From Lawsonibacter celer (GTDB taxonomy: Bacteria > Bacillota > Clostridia > Oscillospirales > Oscillospiraceae): DNA of 44,456 nucleotides. The notes under the pieces were generated by a model. That model saw only the letters and a list, made by a program, of their open reading frames with translations, ran no database searches and was not told where the DNA came from. This document shows, piece by piece, positions 7,841 through 16,190 of this stretch. Where the stretch lies: the NCBI RefSeq assembly GCF_014281125.1, contig NZ_JACOEA010000010.1, positions 1 to 44,456 of the forward strand. Reading direction: 5' to 3'. The position numbers were made by a program, and so were the translations under genes. Within the stretch, counting starts at the first letter, position 1, and the number at the start of each line of letters is the position of its first letter.

Positions 7841-8344
7841 TTGGAACAGACCATTTTAAGCCCCCACCAGCAGCTGGTGGATTATCTGGTGTCCGGACAG
7901 GCGGATTTTTACCGTCTGGCGTTCAGCTATGTAAAAAACCGGGACGCGGCCCTGGACGTGGTGCAGGAGAGCATCGTCAAGGCTCTGTCCAAATCGGATA
8001 CCCTGCGGGAAACCGCCTACCTGAAAACCTGGTTTTACCGCATCCTGCTCAATGAGAGCATGAACTATTTTCGCCGGGGAAGGCGGCTGGTCCCGTTTCC
8101 CGAGCAGCAGGAGGAGCCCGCCGCCCCTGACCCGGACGTGGGGGAGCGGCTGGACCTGTACGATGCCATTGACCGGCTGAGCCTGCAGGAGCAGGCTGTC
8201 ATCCGTCTGCGCTTTTTTGAGGATATGAAGCTGGAGGAGATCGCCCAGGCAACCGGGGCAAATCTGAACACCGTCAAATCCCGTCTGTACAAGAGCCTGC
8301 GCAAGCTACGGGAGTGGACTGGAGAGGAGCTTAGCGATGAATGA
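7841..8344 (+). CDS. sigV: ECF RNA polymerase sigma factor, SigV-like
   Basis: A 167-residue group-4 sigma factor. Region 2 spans about residues 20-80 (FYRLAFSYVKNRDAALDVVQESIVKAL and LKTWFYRILLNESMNY) and region 4 about 115-165 (DRLSLQEQAVIRLRFFEDMKLEEIAQATG and NTVKSRLYKSLRKLRE). The start is a TTG at 7841, eleven bases after AAAGGAG. The stop overlaps the start of the RsiV-like anti-sigma gene, the usual coupling for sigma/anti-sigma pairs. Assignment to SigV rests mostly on the partner. Confidence 0.8.
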   Translation: MEQTILSPHQQLVDYLVSGQADFYRLAFSYVKNRDAALDVVQESIVKALSKSDTLRETAYLKTWFYRILLNESMNYFRRGRRLVPFPEQQEEPAAPDPDVGERLDLYDAIDRLSLQEQAVIRLRFFEDMKLEEIAQATGANLNTVKSRLYKSLRKLREWTGEELSDE

Positions 8345-9188
8345 GTCATGGACGCGCGCCAAAGCGCGCTACGAATCCGAAGGCGCGCCGCCCCCGGTGC
8401 TGGATTTTGCGGTGGCTTCGGCAGTGCGCGCCGGGGAACGCCGCCGCCGAAGCCGCCGGGCCGTCCGGCGAAGCCTTACCGCCGCCGCAGCCTGCTGCGC
8501 CTGCTTTGTCCTGCTGGTCAATGCCAGCCCTGGCTTTGCACACGCGGTGGACGCGGTCCCAGTATTAGGGCAGCTGGCCCGCATTTTTACGGTGGAGCAG
8601 TACACGGTGGACGATCGGGACCACCTCATCGACGTGCGTCTGCCCGCCCTGGAGCTGTCCGGCCATACTGATCTGGAGCAGCGGATCAACGTGGAGATTC
8701 AGTCCCGGATCAACGCGCTCCTGGACGAGGCGGAGGCCCGCGCCCGGAAAGCCCGGGAGGCCTATGTGGAAACCGGTGGCGAGGAGATTGACTTTATCCC
8801 CATTATCATCGATGTGGACTATGAGATCAAATGCCAGAACGGCCAGTACCTCTCCTTCCTGGTCACGGAGACGGAGACCCTGGCCAGCGCCTATACCCAG
8901 ACCTATGCCTATAACATCGACCTGGAGGCAGGGCGGGAGATCACCCTGCGCGATCTGTTGGGCCCCGATTACGTGGAGATCGCCAACGCCGCCGTCCGGG
9001 CCGGCATTGCCGAGCGCAGCAAGGACCCGGACCAGGTATATTTCTCCCCAGGGGAGGGCGGCTTCCAGTCAATTGACCCCAATCAGCGCTTTTACCTCAA
9101 TCAGGCCGGCCATCCGGTCATCCTCTTTGACAAATACGAGATTGCCCCCGGCTCCATGGGGCAGCAGGAATTTGAAGTTGTGCCGTAA
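8337..9188 (+). CDS. rsiV: RsiV-family transmembrane anti-sigma factor (DUF3298)
   Basis: A 283-residue protein. The cytoplasmic N-terminus (about 1-48, Arg-rich at its end) would bind the sigma factor. One transmembrane helix follows (about 49-66, TAAAACCACFVLLVNAS), then an extracytoplasmic part with a DUF4163-like region and a C-terminal DUF3298 domain (LEAGREITLRDLL, NQRFYLNQAGHPVILFDKYEIAPGS). This is the layout of Bacillus RsiV, which binds lysozyme and is then cleaved to free SigV. The GTG/ATG region overlaps the sigma gene by 8 bases. The context of SGNH hydrolases supports a lysozyme or wall-stress circuit. Lysozyme binding itself is inferred. Confidence 0.8.
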   Translation: MNESWTRAKARYESEGAPPPVLDFAVASAVRAGERRRRSRRAVRRSLTAAAACCACFVLLVNASPGFAHAVDAVPVLGQLARIFTVEQYTVDDRDHLIDVRLPALELSGHTDLEQRINVEIQSRINALLDEAEARARKAREAYVETGGEEIDFIPIIIDVDYEIKCQNGQYLSFLVTETETLASAYTQTYAYNIDLEAGREITLRDLLGPDYVEIANAAVRAGIAERSKDPDQVYFSPGEGGFQSIDPNQRFYLNQAGHPVILFDKYEIAPGSMGQQEFEVVP

Positions 9189-9189
9189 A

Positions 9190-9228
9190 AAGAGGCAGGG
9201 GCCCGGCTTCGCCGGGCCCCTGCCTCTT
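9190..9228 (+). terminator. strong intrinsic terminator
   Basis: Eighteen-base arms (AAGAGGCAGGGGCCCGGC and complement) around a TTC loop. It closes the sigV-rsiV operon and may also serve the convergent minus-strand module. Confidence 0.85.
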
Positions 9229-9249
9229 ACAGTTGAAGTTGCACTCCCG

Positions 9250-9402
9250 TCACCTGCGGCGGCCATTGAAATGGAGAATAAAAGCTCCCATGGTACAGAC
9301 TGCGGCCAATGTGCTCACCGGCCATCCCAGGAATACCTCAATGTAGAAACCGCCAAACCAGGCCACAGCAGTAACAGAAACCGCAAGTGCAATTTTATTC
9401 AT
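9250..9402 (-). CDS. small two-helix membrane protein of module A
   Basis: A 50-residue ORF starting MNKIALAVSVTAVAWFGGFY, with two hydrophobic helices (about 3-22 and 25-44) and a basic tail (FNGRRR). The ATG at 9402 follows GGAGAG five bases upstream, so initiation signals are good. It lies 20 bases after the end of the broken secreted-protein gene. The second module, at 21436-22603, has a similar tiny membrane protein in the same position, which argues it is a real partner. I do not recognise a family. Confidence 0.5.
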   Translation of the reverse strand: MNKIALAVSVTAVAWFGGFYIEVFLGWPVSTLAAVCTMGAFILHFNGRRR

Positions 9403-9421
9403 TGGGTCTCTCCATTCAGCG

Positions 9422-10462
9422 CTAGGGCACATAATGCAGTTCTAACAGCACTGAGCGTGGTTCCTTAATCCCCGCTACAGTGATTCCAATCGAGCCGCTT
9501 GGTTTACTGCCGCTTGAATCTATTGTCACTGTTAACGTTGGAATCCCAGAGATCCCAACCGTAGCGTGTGTATATGTTCCTGTGCTATTAAACCACGTCT
9601 CCAATTCTGGATACATAAGGTGGCCCTGGTACTCAAAGTGAACTTTAAAGTCGTAGAAAGTAGTTGATTGGGCCTCACTTATAACAACATCATTTGGAAG
9701 ATTAAATACAGCGCCTGCACCATAAAAGCTTCCATTTGACGCATACTTTATATCACTCGTTTCTATTGCCTCATAACGGTCAAGGGTTGTGGTCTGTAAT
9801 CCTGATATGCTTTGCTGCTTAAACTCCATATAGCCAGATGCCGTCCCTGGTGTAACTGTAGTATTCATGGAACAGGACCCAATCGAATCCGTCCCTCTGA
9901 AAAAGGGCATTGTCAACCAGCGGGCATCTGTGACAAATTTATAGTTAGAGGCACCTAGGTTGGTAACCGCATGCCATACCCGCATATAGGTGTCCTGAAT
10001 ATAGTCTTGGGCCATTTCTCCAATAGCGGGATCAGAAGTTACAGCCGCCGCCCCTCGCAATGCCTCTTCTTCCGAAATACAAGTCATTTCGCCGCTTACG
10101 CCATCTACCACAAAACAGGAAACTGCCGCCTTAATGCTCGGGCTGGAGGCGTATACATTCAAATCCTCAACAGAAGGGCTTTCAATGAAATCCTGTTCCA
10201 TCCCTAAAGCTGATAGTGTCTCTTTCGTTTTTACATAGTTGTTAGCGGCCTCTTCCACCATAGCGCTTGCAGTCATTGGCTCTCTTTCCAGAATGCGAAT
10301 TACTGTGTGGTTTTGACTAACCATCTCAAACACATTCTCTGTATCAGCGATTTCTTTAAGCTGACCTATAGGTGTGTCCACTTATGCGGCATACGCCGGA
10401 AGAGTAAGAAGTATTGTCAGACACGCAAGAATAGAAATAAGTCTTCTCCTATGCTTAAACAT
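9422..10462 (-). pseudogene. secreted protein of module A, interrupted by TAA after the signal peptide
   Basis: A good start (GGAGGAG, then ATG at 10462) opens a signal peptide MFKHRRRLISILACLTILLT ending LPAYAA. The next codon is TAA (10384-10382). The same frame then continues without another stop for 319 codons (VDTPIGQLKEIADTENVFEM onward) to 9422. Without the TAA the product would be a 346-residue secreted protein. The mature part has an alpha-helical first half and a Ser/Thr/Tyr/Gly-rich, probably beta-rich second half; no family recognised. Restart at the GTG at 10381 would give a cytoplasmic protein with no export signal. GC content is clearly below the flanking genes, suggesting transfer. 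The neighbour is the tiny membrane protein at 9250. A sequencing error at the TAA is an alternative. Confidence 0.65.
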
Positions 10463-10542
10463 CTTTGTACTCCTCCATTCTTCCATAAATAGCTATCATG
10501 TGATTGAGCTGTTATAATCATCTGGTTATTTGCCAATCCATA

Positions 10543-10574
10543 CTAGCCCATCGGTCTGCTCCTTTCCCAGCGCC
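10543..10574 (-). promoter_or_regulatory. conserved leader block of module A with a 2-codon mini-ORF
   Basis: The block reads GGCGCTGGGAAAGGAGCAG then ACCGATGGGCTAG. An ideal ribosome site (AAAGGAG) precedes ATG-GGC-TAG by seven bases. A near-identical block lies at 21318-21352 in the second module, at exactly the same distance from the promoter. Confidence 0.5.
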
Positions 10575-10611
10575 GTAATCCAGCTGTCATTGTGGCTTCC
10601 TCTCTTGTTTC

Positions 10612-10640
10612 AATTTATCATGTCGTCGTTTAATTGTCAA
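10612..10640 (-). promoter_or_regulatory. sigma-A promoter of module A
   Basis: On the minus strand, TTGACA (10640-10635), a 17-base spacer, and TAAATT (10617-10612). The leader to the signal-peptide ATG is about 145 bases. Confidence 0.6.
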
Positions 10641-10698
10641 CAATTTTCTCATCCGCCCCCTTTTTGTTTTTGTTCATTTTTACAAGTATAACAAATTA

Positions 10699-10836
10699 GG
10701 CCTGTTGCAAAATAAAAATTTTGAAACAGGCCCAGGAAAAAGTTGGCGAGAACCGCCGCCGTGACGGTTCTCGCTAACTTTTTTAATGCACAAATTTTTC
10801 CGTTTGGGTCTGAAAACTGCATTTTGCGACAGACTC
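10699..10836. repeat. MITE-like element with imperfect terminal inverted repeats
   Basis: The ends GGCCTGTTGCAAAAT (10699-10713) and, inverted, GAGTCTGTCGCAAAAT (10836-10821) resemble the termini of several insertion-sequence families (CTGTYGCAAAA). A third copy at 10718-10732 forms a 15-bp hairpin with the first. The 138-bp unit has no ORF and contains the terminator at 10737-10784. It could also be just an intergenic hairpin cluster. Confidence 0.35.
10737..10784 (-). terminator. bidirectional intrinsic terminator
   Basis: Nineteen-base arms (AAAAAGTTGGCGAGAACCG and complement with one G-U) around a 9-base loop, with A/T runs on both sides. It terminates the P-type ATPase transcript. Confidence 0.8.
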
Positions 10837-10848
10837 ATCCTTGTCCCT

Positions 10849-13473
10849 TCATTTCTTCCACACCCCGGCGATGATCTTAACGATCTGGATGACCAGGGTG
10901 GGCAGGAAGGCCAGCAGGGCGATCTCACCCAGGCAGGCCGCGCTGAACAGGGGTGAGATGGCAAACAGGCCGGTCAGCCCGGGGATGAAGAGCACTGCCA
11001 GCAGCAGCAGGACACCGGCGAAGAAGGCCATCACCGAGTACTTGTTGGTGGAGAGCTTCAGCTTGAAGATGGACTCCTCCCCCCGGCAGTTGAAGCCGTG
11101 GAACAGGCGGGCCAGGGTGAGGGTGGAGAAAGCCATGGTAGAGGCCAAGGCCGCGTCCCCATTCCGGTACCCCAGGTAGAAGGCAATCATGGTGACAATT
11201 GCGATAAGCAGGCCCTGCCCGCCGATGCGCAGCAGGAGGGGCTTGTTGAGAATGGGCTCCTTGGGGTCCCGGGGCTTCTGACGCAGCAGCCCCCGCCGGG
11301 CGGGCTCCATGCCGATGGCAATGGCGGGCAGGGAGTCGGTGAGCAGATTGATAAACAGCAGATGCACCGGCTGGAAGGGCACGGGCAGGGCCATCAGCGA
11401 GGCGTAGAGCACGCAGAAAATGCCCGCCGCGTTGCCTGAGAGCAGGAACTGAATGGCATTTTTGATATTGGTGTACACGCTGCGGCCGTTGACCACGGCC
11501 TTGACGATGGTGGCAAAGTTGTCGTCGGCCAGGATCATGGAGGCCGCATCCTTGCTCACCTCGGTGCCTGTGATGCCCATGGCCACGCCGATGTCCGCCT
11601 TTTTCAGGGCCGGGGCGTCGTTGACGCCGTCGCCGGTCATGGAGACAATGCATCCCCGCCGTTGCCAGGCGTTGACAATGCGGATCTTATGCTCCGGAGA
11701 CACCCGGGCATACACGGAAATCTTGGCCAGCCGCTGGTCCAGCTCCTTGTCGGTCATGGCGTCCAACTCCACCCCGGAGAGGGCCTCGTCTCCCTCCCGG
11801 AAGATGCCCAGCTGGCGCGCGATGGCAGCGGCGGTCACCTTGTGGTCGCCGGTAATCATGATGGTGCGGATGCCGCCCTCCTTTGCGTCGGCCACCGCCT
11901 GCACCGCCTCGGGCCGGGGCGGGTCAATCATGGAGATCAGACCAATGAAGGTAAAATCATTCTCATCCTCCAGGGTCAGCGGCCGCACTCCGTCAAGCTC
12001 CTTATAGGCAAAGGAGAGCACCCGCAGCCCCTCCATGGACAGCTCCATGTTAACCCGGGAGATCTCCTCTCGCCGCTCCGGGGTCATCTCCACCGGCCCC
12101 TGGCGGGTCAGTAGGTATTTGGACCGCTGGAGCAGCACGTCGATGGCGCCCTTGGTGAACAGGGTGGGAGTGCCGTCAATGTTGTGGAGGGTGCTCATCA
12201 GCTTGCGGTCGGAATCAAAGGCCAGCTCCCCCAGGCGGGGGTGCTGCTCCCGATAGGCCACCTCGTCCACGCCAAACTTTTCTCCCAGTATGACCAGGGC
12301 TACCTCAGTAGGGTCGCCGATGGAGGCACCGGTCTCTTGGTTGTTGGTGGCATCGCTGGCCAGCAGGGCGGCCTTGAGCAGCAGCCGCTGCACATCGTTG
12401 ACCAGCTCCAGATCCGCCCCCTCCAGTAGGGAGCCGTCGGCGTACACCTTCTGGGGGGTCATCTTGTTCTGGGTGAGGGTGCCCGTCTTGTCCGAGCAGA
12501 TGACGCTCACCGCACCCAGGCTCTCCACCGCTTTCAGGTCCTTCATAATCGCGTTCTGCCGGGCCATCTTCTGGGTCCCCATGGCCAGCACGATGGTGAC
12601 GATGGAGGAGAGCGCCTCTGGAATGGCGGCCACGGCCAGAGCCACAGCAAACATCAGGGAGTCCAGTATGCCCATGTGGGTGCGGAAGATGGACAGCACA
12701 AACACCAGGGCGCAGATGGCCATGATCACCGTGGCCAACCCGGCGCTGAACTTGTCCAGGCTCTCCTGCAGGGGCGTCTTACGCTGCTGGGTCTGGTTCA
12801 TCAGGGAGGCAATTTTGCCCAGTTCCGTGTCCATACCGGTAGCAGTCACCGCCACCGTGGCCCGGCCGTAAGTGACCAGGCTGCCGGAAAAAACCATATT
12901 CTTCTGGTCGCCCAGGGCCACCTTCTCATGTTCAATGGCCTGGTCGGTCTTATCCACGCCCTCACTCTCACCGGTGAGGGAGCTTTCGTTGACCTTCAGG
13001 GAGAAATTTTCCAGAATACGGCCGTCGGCCACCACCATGTCCCCGGCCTCCAGCAGCACAATGTCGCCGGGCACTACATCCTGGGAGGGGATCTCCACCC
13101 GCACGCCCCCCCGCATGACTTTGGCCGAGGGGGAGGACATGGCCTTTAGGCTCTCCAGCGATTTTTCCGCCTTGAGATACTGCACGGTGCCCAGAATGGC
13201 GTTGAGGATGAGCACGGCAAAGATCACAATGGTGCTCTCCGCATTGCCGGAGAAGGCGGAAATCAGGGCCGCGATGATCAGAATGACCACCATCAGGTCC
13301 TTAAACTGCTCCAGGAACACCTGGGCCACGCTCTTTTTCTTTCCCTCGGAGAGCTTGTTGGGACCGAACTGCTCCGCCCGGCGGCGGACCTCCTCAGCCC
13401 CCAGGCCCTCCGGGGCAGTCCGCAGGCATTCCTGCGTCTCCTGCCCGGTCTTGTTAAAATAGGTCTCCTGCAT
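10849..13473 (-). CDS. PMCA/SERCA-type P-type cation ATPase, probable Mn2+/Ca2+ exporter
   Basis: An 874-residue type-II P-type ATPase. In order: cation-ATPase N-domain (LRTAPEGLGAEEVRRRAEQF), two TM helices, A-domain with TGES (SSLTGESEGVDK), TM with PEALSSIV (position of the PEGL motif), phosphorylation site DKTGTLT (Asp328), nucleotide domain, hinge TGDGVNDAPALKKAD, and six C-terminal TM helices. The ATG at 13473 follows GGAAGGAGCG; the open frame begins 11 codons earlier without a ribosome site. A yybP-ykoY riboswitch and a terminator precede it, which in other Firmicutes marks Mn2+-responsive exporters. So although annotation pipelines would say calcium ATPase, manganese efflux is the better reading here. 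Confidence 0.85.
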   Translation of the reverse strand: MQETYFNKTGQETQECLRTAPEGLGAEEVRRRAEQFGPNKLSEGKKKSVAQVFLEQFKDLMVVILIIAALISAFSGNAESTIVIFAVLILNAILGTVQYLKAEKSLESLKAMSSPSAKVMRGGVRVEIPSQDVVPGDIVLLEAGDMVVADGRILENFSLKVNESSLTGESEGVDKTDQAIEHEKVALGDQKNMVFSGSLVTYGRATVAVTATGMDTELGKIASLMNQTQQRKTPLQESLDKFSAGLATVIMAICALVFVLSIFRTHMGILDSLMFAVALAVAAIPEALSSIVTIVLAMGTQKMARQNAIMKDLKAVESLGAVSVICSDKTGTLTQNKMTPQKVYADGSLLEGADLELVNDVQRLLLKAALLASDATNNQETGASIGDPTEVALVILGEKFGVDEVAYREQHPRLGELAFDSDRKLMSTLHNIDGTPTLFTKGAIDVLLQRSKYLLTRQGPVEMTPERREEISRVNMELSMEGLRVLSFAYKELDGVRPLTLEDENDFTFIGLISMIDPPRPEAVQAVADAKEGGIRTIMITGDHKVTAAAIARQLGIFREGDEALSGVELDAMTDKELDQRLAKISVYARVSPEHKIRIVNAWQRRGCIVSMTGDGVNDAPALKKADIGVAMGITGTEVSKDAASMILADDNFATIVKAVVNGRSVYTNIKNAIQFLLSGNAAGIFCVLYASLMALPVPFQPVHLLFINLLTDSLPAIAIGMEPARRGLLRQKPRDPKEPILNKPLLLRIGGQGLLIAIVTMIAFYLGYRNGDAALASTMAFSTLTLARLFHGFNCRGEESIFKLKLSTNKYSVMAFFAGVLLLLAVLFIPGLTGLFAISPLFSAACLGEIALLAFLPTLVIQIVKIIAGVWKK

Positions 13474-13508
13474 GTCAAAATCCGCTCCTTCCGGTAGATG
13501 AGGCAAAC

Positions 13509-13560
13509 AAAAAAAGACCTCCCGGCAGCCAGCGCGTACAGCGCGGCCGCCGAAAAGTCT
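13509..13560 (-). terminator. riboswitch expression-platform terminator
   Basis: On the minus strand AAGAC (shared with the end of the aptamer) pairs with GGTCTT around a GC-rich stem (GGCGGCCGCGC-TGTAC-GCGCTGGCTGCC), followed by seven T. The shared AAGAC makes aptamer and terminator mutually exclusive, the expected ON-switch design. Confidence 0.7.
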
Positions 13561-13644
13561 TGTTACCGCATCGGGCGCATACCGCCAGGTCCGCGCACGC
13601 GGGCCGTGATGTTGACGGCATGACTTTCAAACTACTCCCTTTTC
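13553..13644 (-). ncRNA. yybP-ykoY (Mn2+-sensing) riboswitch
   Basis: The minus-strand leader begins AAAAGGGAGTAG and ends TAACAAGACTTTT, the conserved P1-side blocks of yybP-ykoY, with two hairpin arms between (one near GCATACCGCCAGG). It starts about five bases after the predicted transcription start and feeds into the terminator at 13509-13560. Known members sense Mn2+ and turn on exporters. Not folded by program; assigned from conserved blocks and context. Confidence 0.75.
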
Positions 13645-13655
13645 AACTAAATGTT

Positions 13656-13684
13656 ACTATACCACAGCCGGTCAGGCCTGTCAA
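13656..13684 (-). promoter_or_regulatory. sigma-A promoter of the riboswitch/ATPase
   Basis: On the minus strand TTGACA, a 17-base spacer (GGCCTGACCGGCTGTGG) and TATAGT. Confidence 0.85.
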
Positions 13685-13750
13685 ATCTTTTTTAGCATGT
13701 CCTAACTTTTGCCCGGATATGCGGGGACAGCCCCCTTTTCCGGTCCGGCC

Positions 13751-15031
13751 TCAGCGCTGGTACTCGAACTCCAGGTTATACAGGGACACGGTGTCTCCGT
13801 CCTGGATGCCCATCTCCTCCAGCCGGTCAAAGAGACCGGACTGCCGCAGCATTTTATCAAACCAGTTGCGGGACTCGTAGTCCCCGAAATTTACGTTGGC
13901 CATCAGCCGCTGGAGGGCAGGGCCCTCCACAATCCAGGTGTCGTCCTCATGAAGGATGGTCATGGGCTCGGACAGGTCCACCTCCGGCGGGCGCTCCACA
14001 TAGGTGGGCTCGTACACCGTGATGGGGGGCAGGCTCTCCAGTTCCCGGGCGGCCGCGTACATCAGCTCCCGGGTGCCCTGTTGGGCGGCGGCGGAGATTT
14101 CGTAAAAGGGCATCCCCAGCGCCTCCACATGGGCCCGCAGGGCCTCCAGCCCCGTCCGCTCCTGGGCAATGTCCGCCTTGTTGCCCGCCACGAGCATCCG
14201 GCGGGAGGCCAGCTCGGGGGAGTACTCCTTCAGCTCGGCCTGAATGGCCTCAAAATCGGCCACCGGGTCACGGCCCTCGCTGCCCGACACATCCACCACG
14301 TGGATGAGCAGGCGGCAGCGGTCAATGTGCCGCAGAAAGTCGTGGCCCAGGCCGGCCCCATCGGCCGCCCCCTCAATGATGCCGGGGATGTCCGCCAGCA
14401 CAAAGGAGACCCCCTCCTCCACGTACACCACGCCCAGGTTGGGAAACAGGGTGGTAAAGTGGTAGTTGGCGATCTTGGGCCGTGCCTTGCTCACCACGCT
14501 GAGCAGGGTAGATTTGCCCACATTGGGGAAGCCTACCAACCCCACATCGGCCAGGAGCTTGAGTTCCAGCACCACCTCCCGGCTGATCCCGGGCAGCCCC
14601 GCCTTGGCAAAGCGGGGCACCTGGCGGGTGGGGGTGGCAAAATGCTTGTTGCCCCAGCCGCCATTGCCCCCCCGGCAGAGCACAAAGGGCTCCCCCGAGG
14701 ACATGTCGGCGATGATCTCCCCGCTCTCGGCGTCCCGCACCACGGTCCCCCGGGGCACCTTGATCACCAGGTTCTCTCCGTCCTTGCCGGAGCAGCGCTT
14801 GCCCTGACCGTCCCCGCCGTTGCCCGCCACGTATTTGCGCTTGTAGCGGAAATCCATCAGGGTGGACATGTGGTCGTCCACCTGGAGAATCACATCGCCG
14901 CCCCGGCCGCCGTCGCCGCCGTCCGGGCCGCCTGCGGCCACATATTTTTCCCGGTGGAAGGCCACCGCGCCGTTTCCGCCGCTGCCCGCCCGGACCGCGA
15001 TCTTGGCCGTATCTACAAATGAAGCTGCCAT
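13751..15031 (-). CDS. obgE: GTPase Obg
   Basis: A 426-residue Obg/CgtA GTPase: a glycine-rich Obg fold (about 1-158, GGPDGGDGGRGGDV), a G domain with GFPNVGKST (G1), DIPGIIEGA (G3) and NKAD (G4), and a C-terminal OCT domain (about 350-426, ending YNLEFEYQR). Obg acts in 50S subunit maturation and stress signalling. Two ATGs are possible; 15031 (MAASFVD) has AGGAGGG at eight bases, while 15037 is too close. It follows rpmA-prp-rplU in the conserved Firmicutes order, but a terminator hairpin at 15057-15084 separates it from rpmA, so obg expression may be lowered relative to the ribosomal proteins. Confidence 0.95.
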   Translation of the reverse strand: MAASFVDTAKIAVRAGSGGNGAVAFHREKYVAAGGPDGGDGGRGGDVILQVDDHMSTLMDFRYKRKYVAGNGGDGQGKRCSGKDGENLVIKVPRGTVVRDAESGEIIADMSSGEPFVLCRGGNGGWGNKHFATPTRQVPRFAKAGLPGISREVVLELKLLADVGLVGFPNVGKSTLLSVVSKARPKIANYHFTTLFPNLGVVYVEEGVSFVLADIPGIIEGAADGAGLGHDFLRHIDRCRLLIHVVDVSGSEGRDPVADFEAIQAELKEYSPELASRRMLVAGNKADIAQERTGLEALRAHVEALGMPFYEISAAAQQGTRELMYAAARELESLPPITVYEPTYVERPPEVDLSEPMTILHEDDTWIVEGPALQRLMANVNFGDYESRNWFDKMLRQSGLFDRLEEMGIQDGDTVSLYNLEFEYQR

Positions 15032-15056
15032 CGGCATCTCCCTCCTCTCAAAGGAA

Positions 15057-15084
15057 AAGCCCCGAACGGAGCCGTTCGGGGCTT
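15057..15084 (-). terminator. terminator between rpmA and obg
   Basis: Thirteen-base perfect arms AAGCCCCGAACGG and complement, followed on the minus strand by TTTTCCTTT. Probably partial, since obg has no clear promoter of its own in the 12 bases remaining. Confidence 0.7.
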
Positions 15085-15096
15085 AGTATACCCATA

Positions 15097-15381
15097 TTAC
15101 TGGGCGATCTCCACAATGGAGACCTGCTTGCGGTCCTTGCCCAAGCGCTCAAACTTGACCTTGCCGCTCTTGAGAGCAAACAGGGTGTCGTCGCTGCCCT
15201 TACCCACGTTGACGCCGGGATGAATATGGGTGCCCCGCTGGCGGACCAGGATGTTGCCGGCCAGCACGAACTGGCCGTCGCCCCGCTTCACGCCCAAGCG
15301 CTTGGACTCGGAGTCGCGGCCGTTGCGGGTGGAGCCCACGCCCTTTTTATGGGCGAAAAACTGAAGACCGATATTCAGCAT
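15097..15381 (-). CDS. rpmA: ribosomal protein L27 with N-terminal pre-sequence
   Basis: 94 residues starting [20 protein letters not shown]. In Firmicutes the first nine residues (through QFF) are removed by the cysteine protease Prp, exposing the AHKKG tail that reaches the peptidyl-transferase centre. The cleavage motif is intact, and Prp is encoded immediately upstream. Confidence 0.97.
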   Translation of the reverse strand: MLNIGLQFFAHKKGVGSTRNGRDSESKRLGVKRGDGQFVLAGNILVRQRGTHIHPGVNVGKGSDDTLFALKSGKVKFERLGKDRKQVSIVEIAQ

Positions 15382-15426
15382 TTTGTTACACCTCCAAACG
15401 AGTGTTGTCCGTTGCCGCAGGGAGGA

Positions 15427-15759
15427 TCATTCTTCCTCCACTACGATGATATTTTCAGGGTACTCCTCGTGCAGCTGGGCCAGATAGACCATCAGGGCCG
15501 CCAAAAGGGTCTGGCAGGTCTCCTCATTGGTCGGGCTCAGTCCGCCGGGAAGCTTGAGGGTGATGGAAGCGTCCCGCTCCCGTACCTTGACCGAGGCCCC
15601 AAGGCCCAGCACGTCGTTGACGGCGCACTCGGTCAGACGCACGGCGCTGGTCACCGCGGCGCACACCAGGTCGGCGCCCGCCTGGGCGGAGCCGCTGTGG
15701 CCCTTCACGGTAAAGCCCGTGATGCGCTCACCCTCCATGGTGAATGACGCTGTAGTCAT
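15427..15759 (-). CDS. prp: ribosomal-processing cysteine protease Prp
   Basis: 110 residues, the YsxB/Prp family. Catalytic His21 (GHSGSAQAG) and Cys33 (DLVCAAVTSA) are both present, as is the conserved PTNEETCQTLLAALMVYL helix region. It cleaves the L27 pre-sequence encoded by the next gene. Its ATG overlaps the last base of rplU, so L21, Prp and L27 are translationally linked. Confidence 0.92.
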   Translation of the reverse strand: MTTASFTMEGERITGFTVKGHSGSAQAGADLVCAAVTSAVRLTECAVNDVLGLGASVKVRERDASITLKLPGGLSPTNEETCQTLLAALMVYLAQLHEEYPENIIVVEEE

Positions 15760-16070
15760 TACACAGAGATCTTGCCGATGGTCACCTTGGTGTAGGGCTG
15801 ACGATGGCCCTGCTTACGGCGGTAGCCCTTCTTCGGCTTATACTTAAAGACGATGATCTTCTTGCCCTTGCCGTTCTTGACAACGGACCCGTCCACCTTG
15901 GCGCCCTCCACCACTGGAGTGCCCACGGTGATCTTGTCCCCGTCGATGACTGCCAGCACCTTGTCGAAGGTCACGGCCTCACCGGCCTCCACGGGCAGCT
16001 TCTCGATGAAGAGGGTGTCGCCCTCGGTCACCTTGTACTGCTTGCCGCCGGTCTCAATGATCGCATGCAT
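15759..16070 (-). CDS. rplU: ribosomal protein L21
   Basis: 103 residues starting [20 protein letters not shown], with the diagnostic [18 protein letters not shown] near the C-terminus. First gene of the L21-Prp-L27 operon, with a structured leader and a strong promoter upstream. The start follows an AAGGAG site. Confidence 0.97.
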   Translation of the reverse strand: MHAIIETGGKQYKVTEGDTLFIEKLPVEAGEAVTFDKVLAVIDGDKITVGTPVVEGAKVDGSVVKNGKGKKIIVFKYKPKKGYRRKQGHRQPYTKVTIGKISV

Positions 16071-16188
16071 GTAGTTTCAACTCCTTCATTACGGGCTCGC
16101 TGTCGGGGGAGAGAGAAGCGCGGAGTGTGCGCAGCGTGACAGCCTGGTCACGGCTTCTCTTCTTGCAATCCCATTCAAAGCGGCTTTG
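16071..16188 (-). promoter_or_regulatory. structured 5' leader of rplU (probable L21 leader)
   Basis: About 118 transcribed bases precede rplU. They contain a GC-rich hairpin (AGAAGCCGTGACC ... GCGCGCTTCTCT region), in the position of the L21 autoregulatory leader known in Firmicutes. I recognise the position and a strong stem, not the full consensus. Confidence 0.4.
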
Positions 16189-16190
16189 AT

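Noticed and set aside
10540..10600. Resemblance of module A leader to a c-di-GMP-I riboswitch tail (ACCGATGG)
   Set aside because: The remaining conserved aptamer blocks are missing, and the matching module B leader lacks that tail.
13709..15022. A 437-codon open frame antisense to obg
   Set aside because: Codon-bias shadow; no start signal and no recognisable protein.
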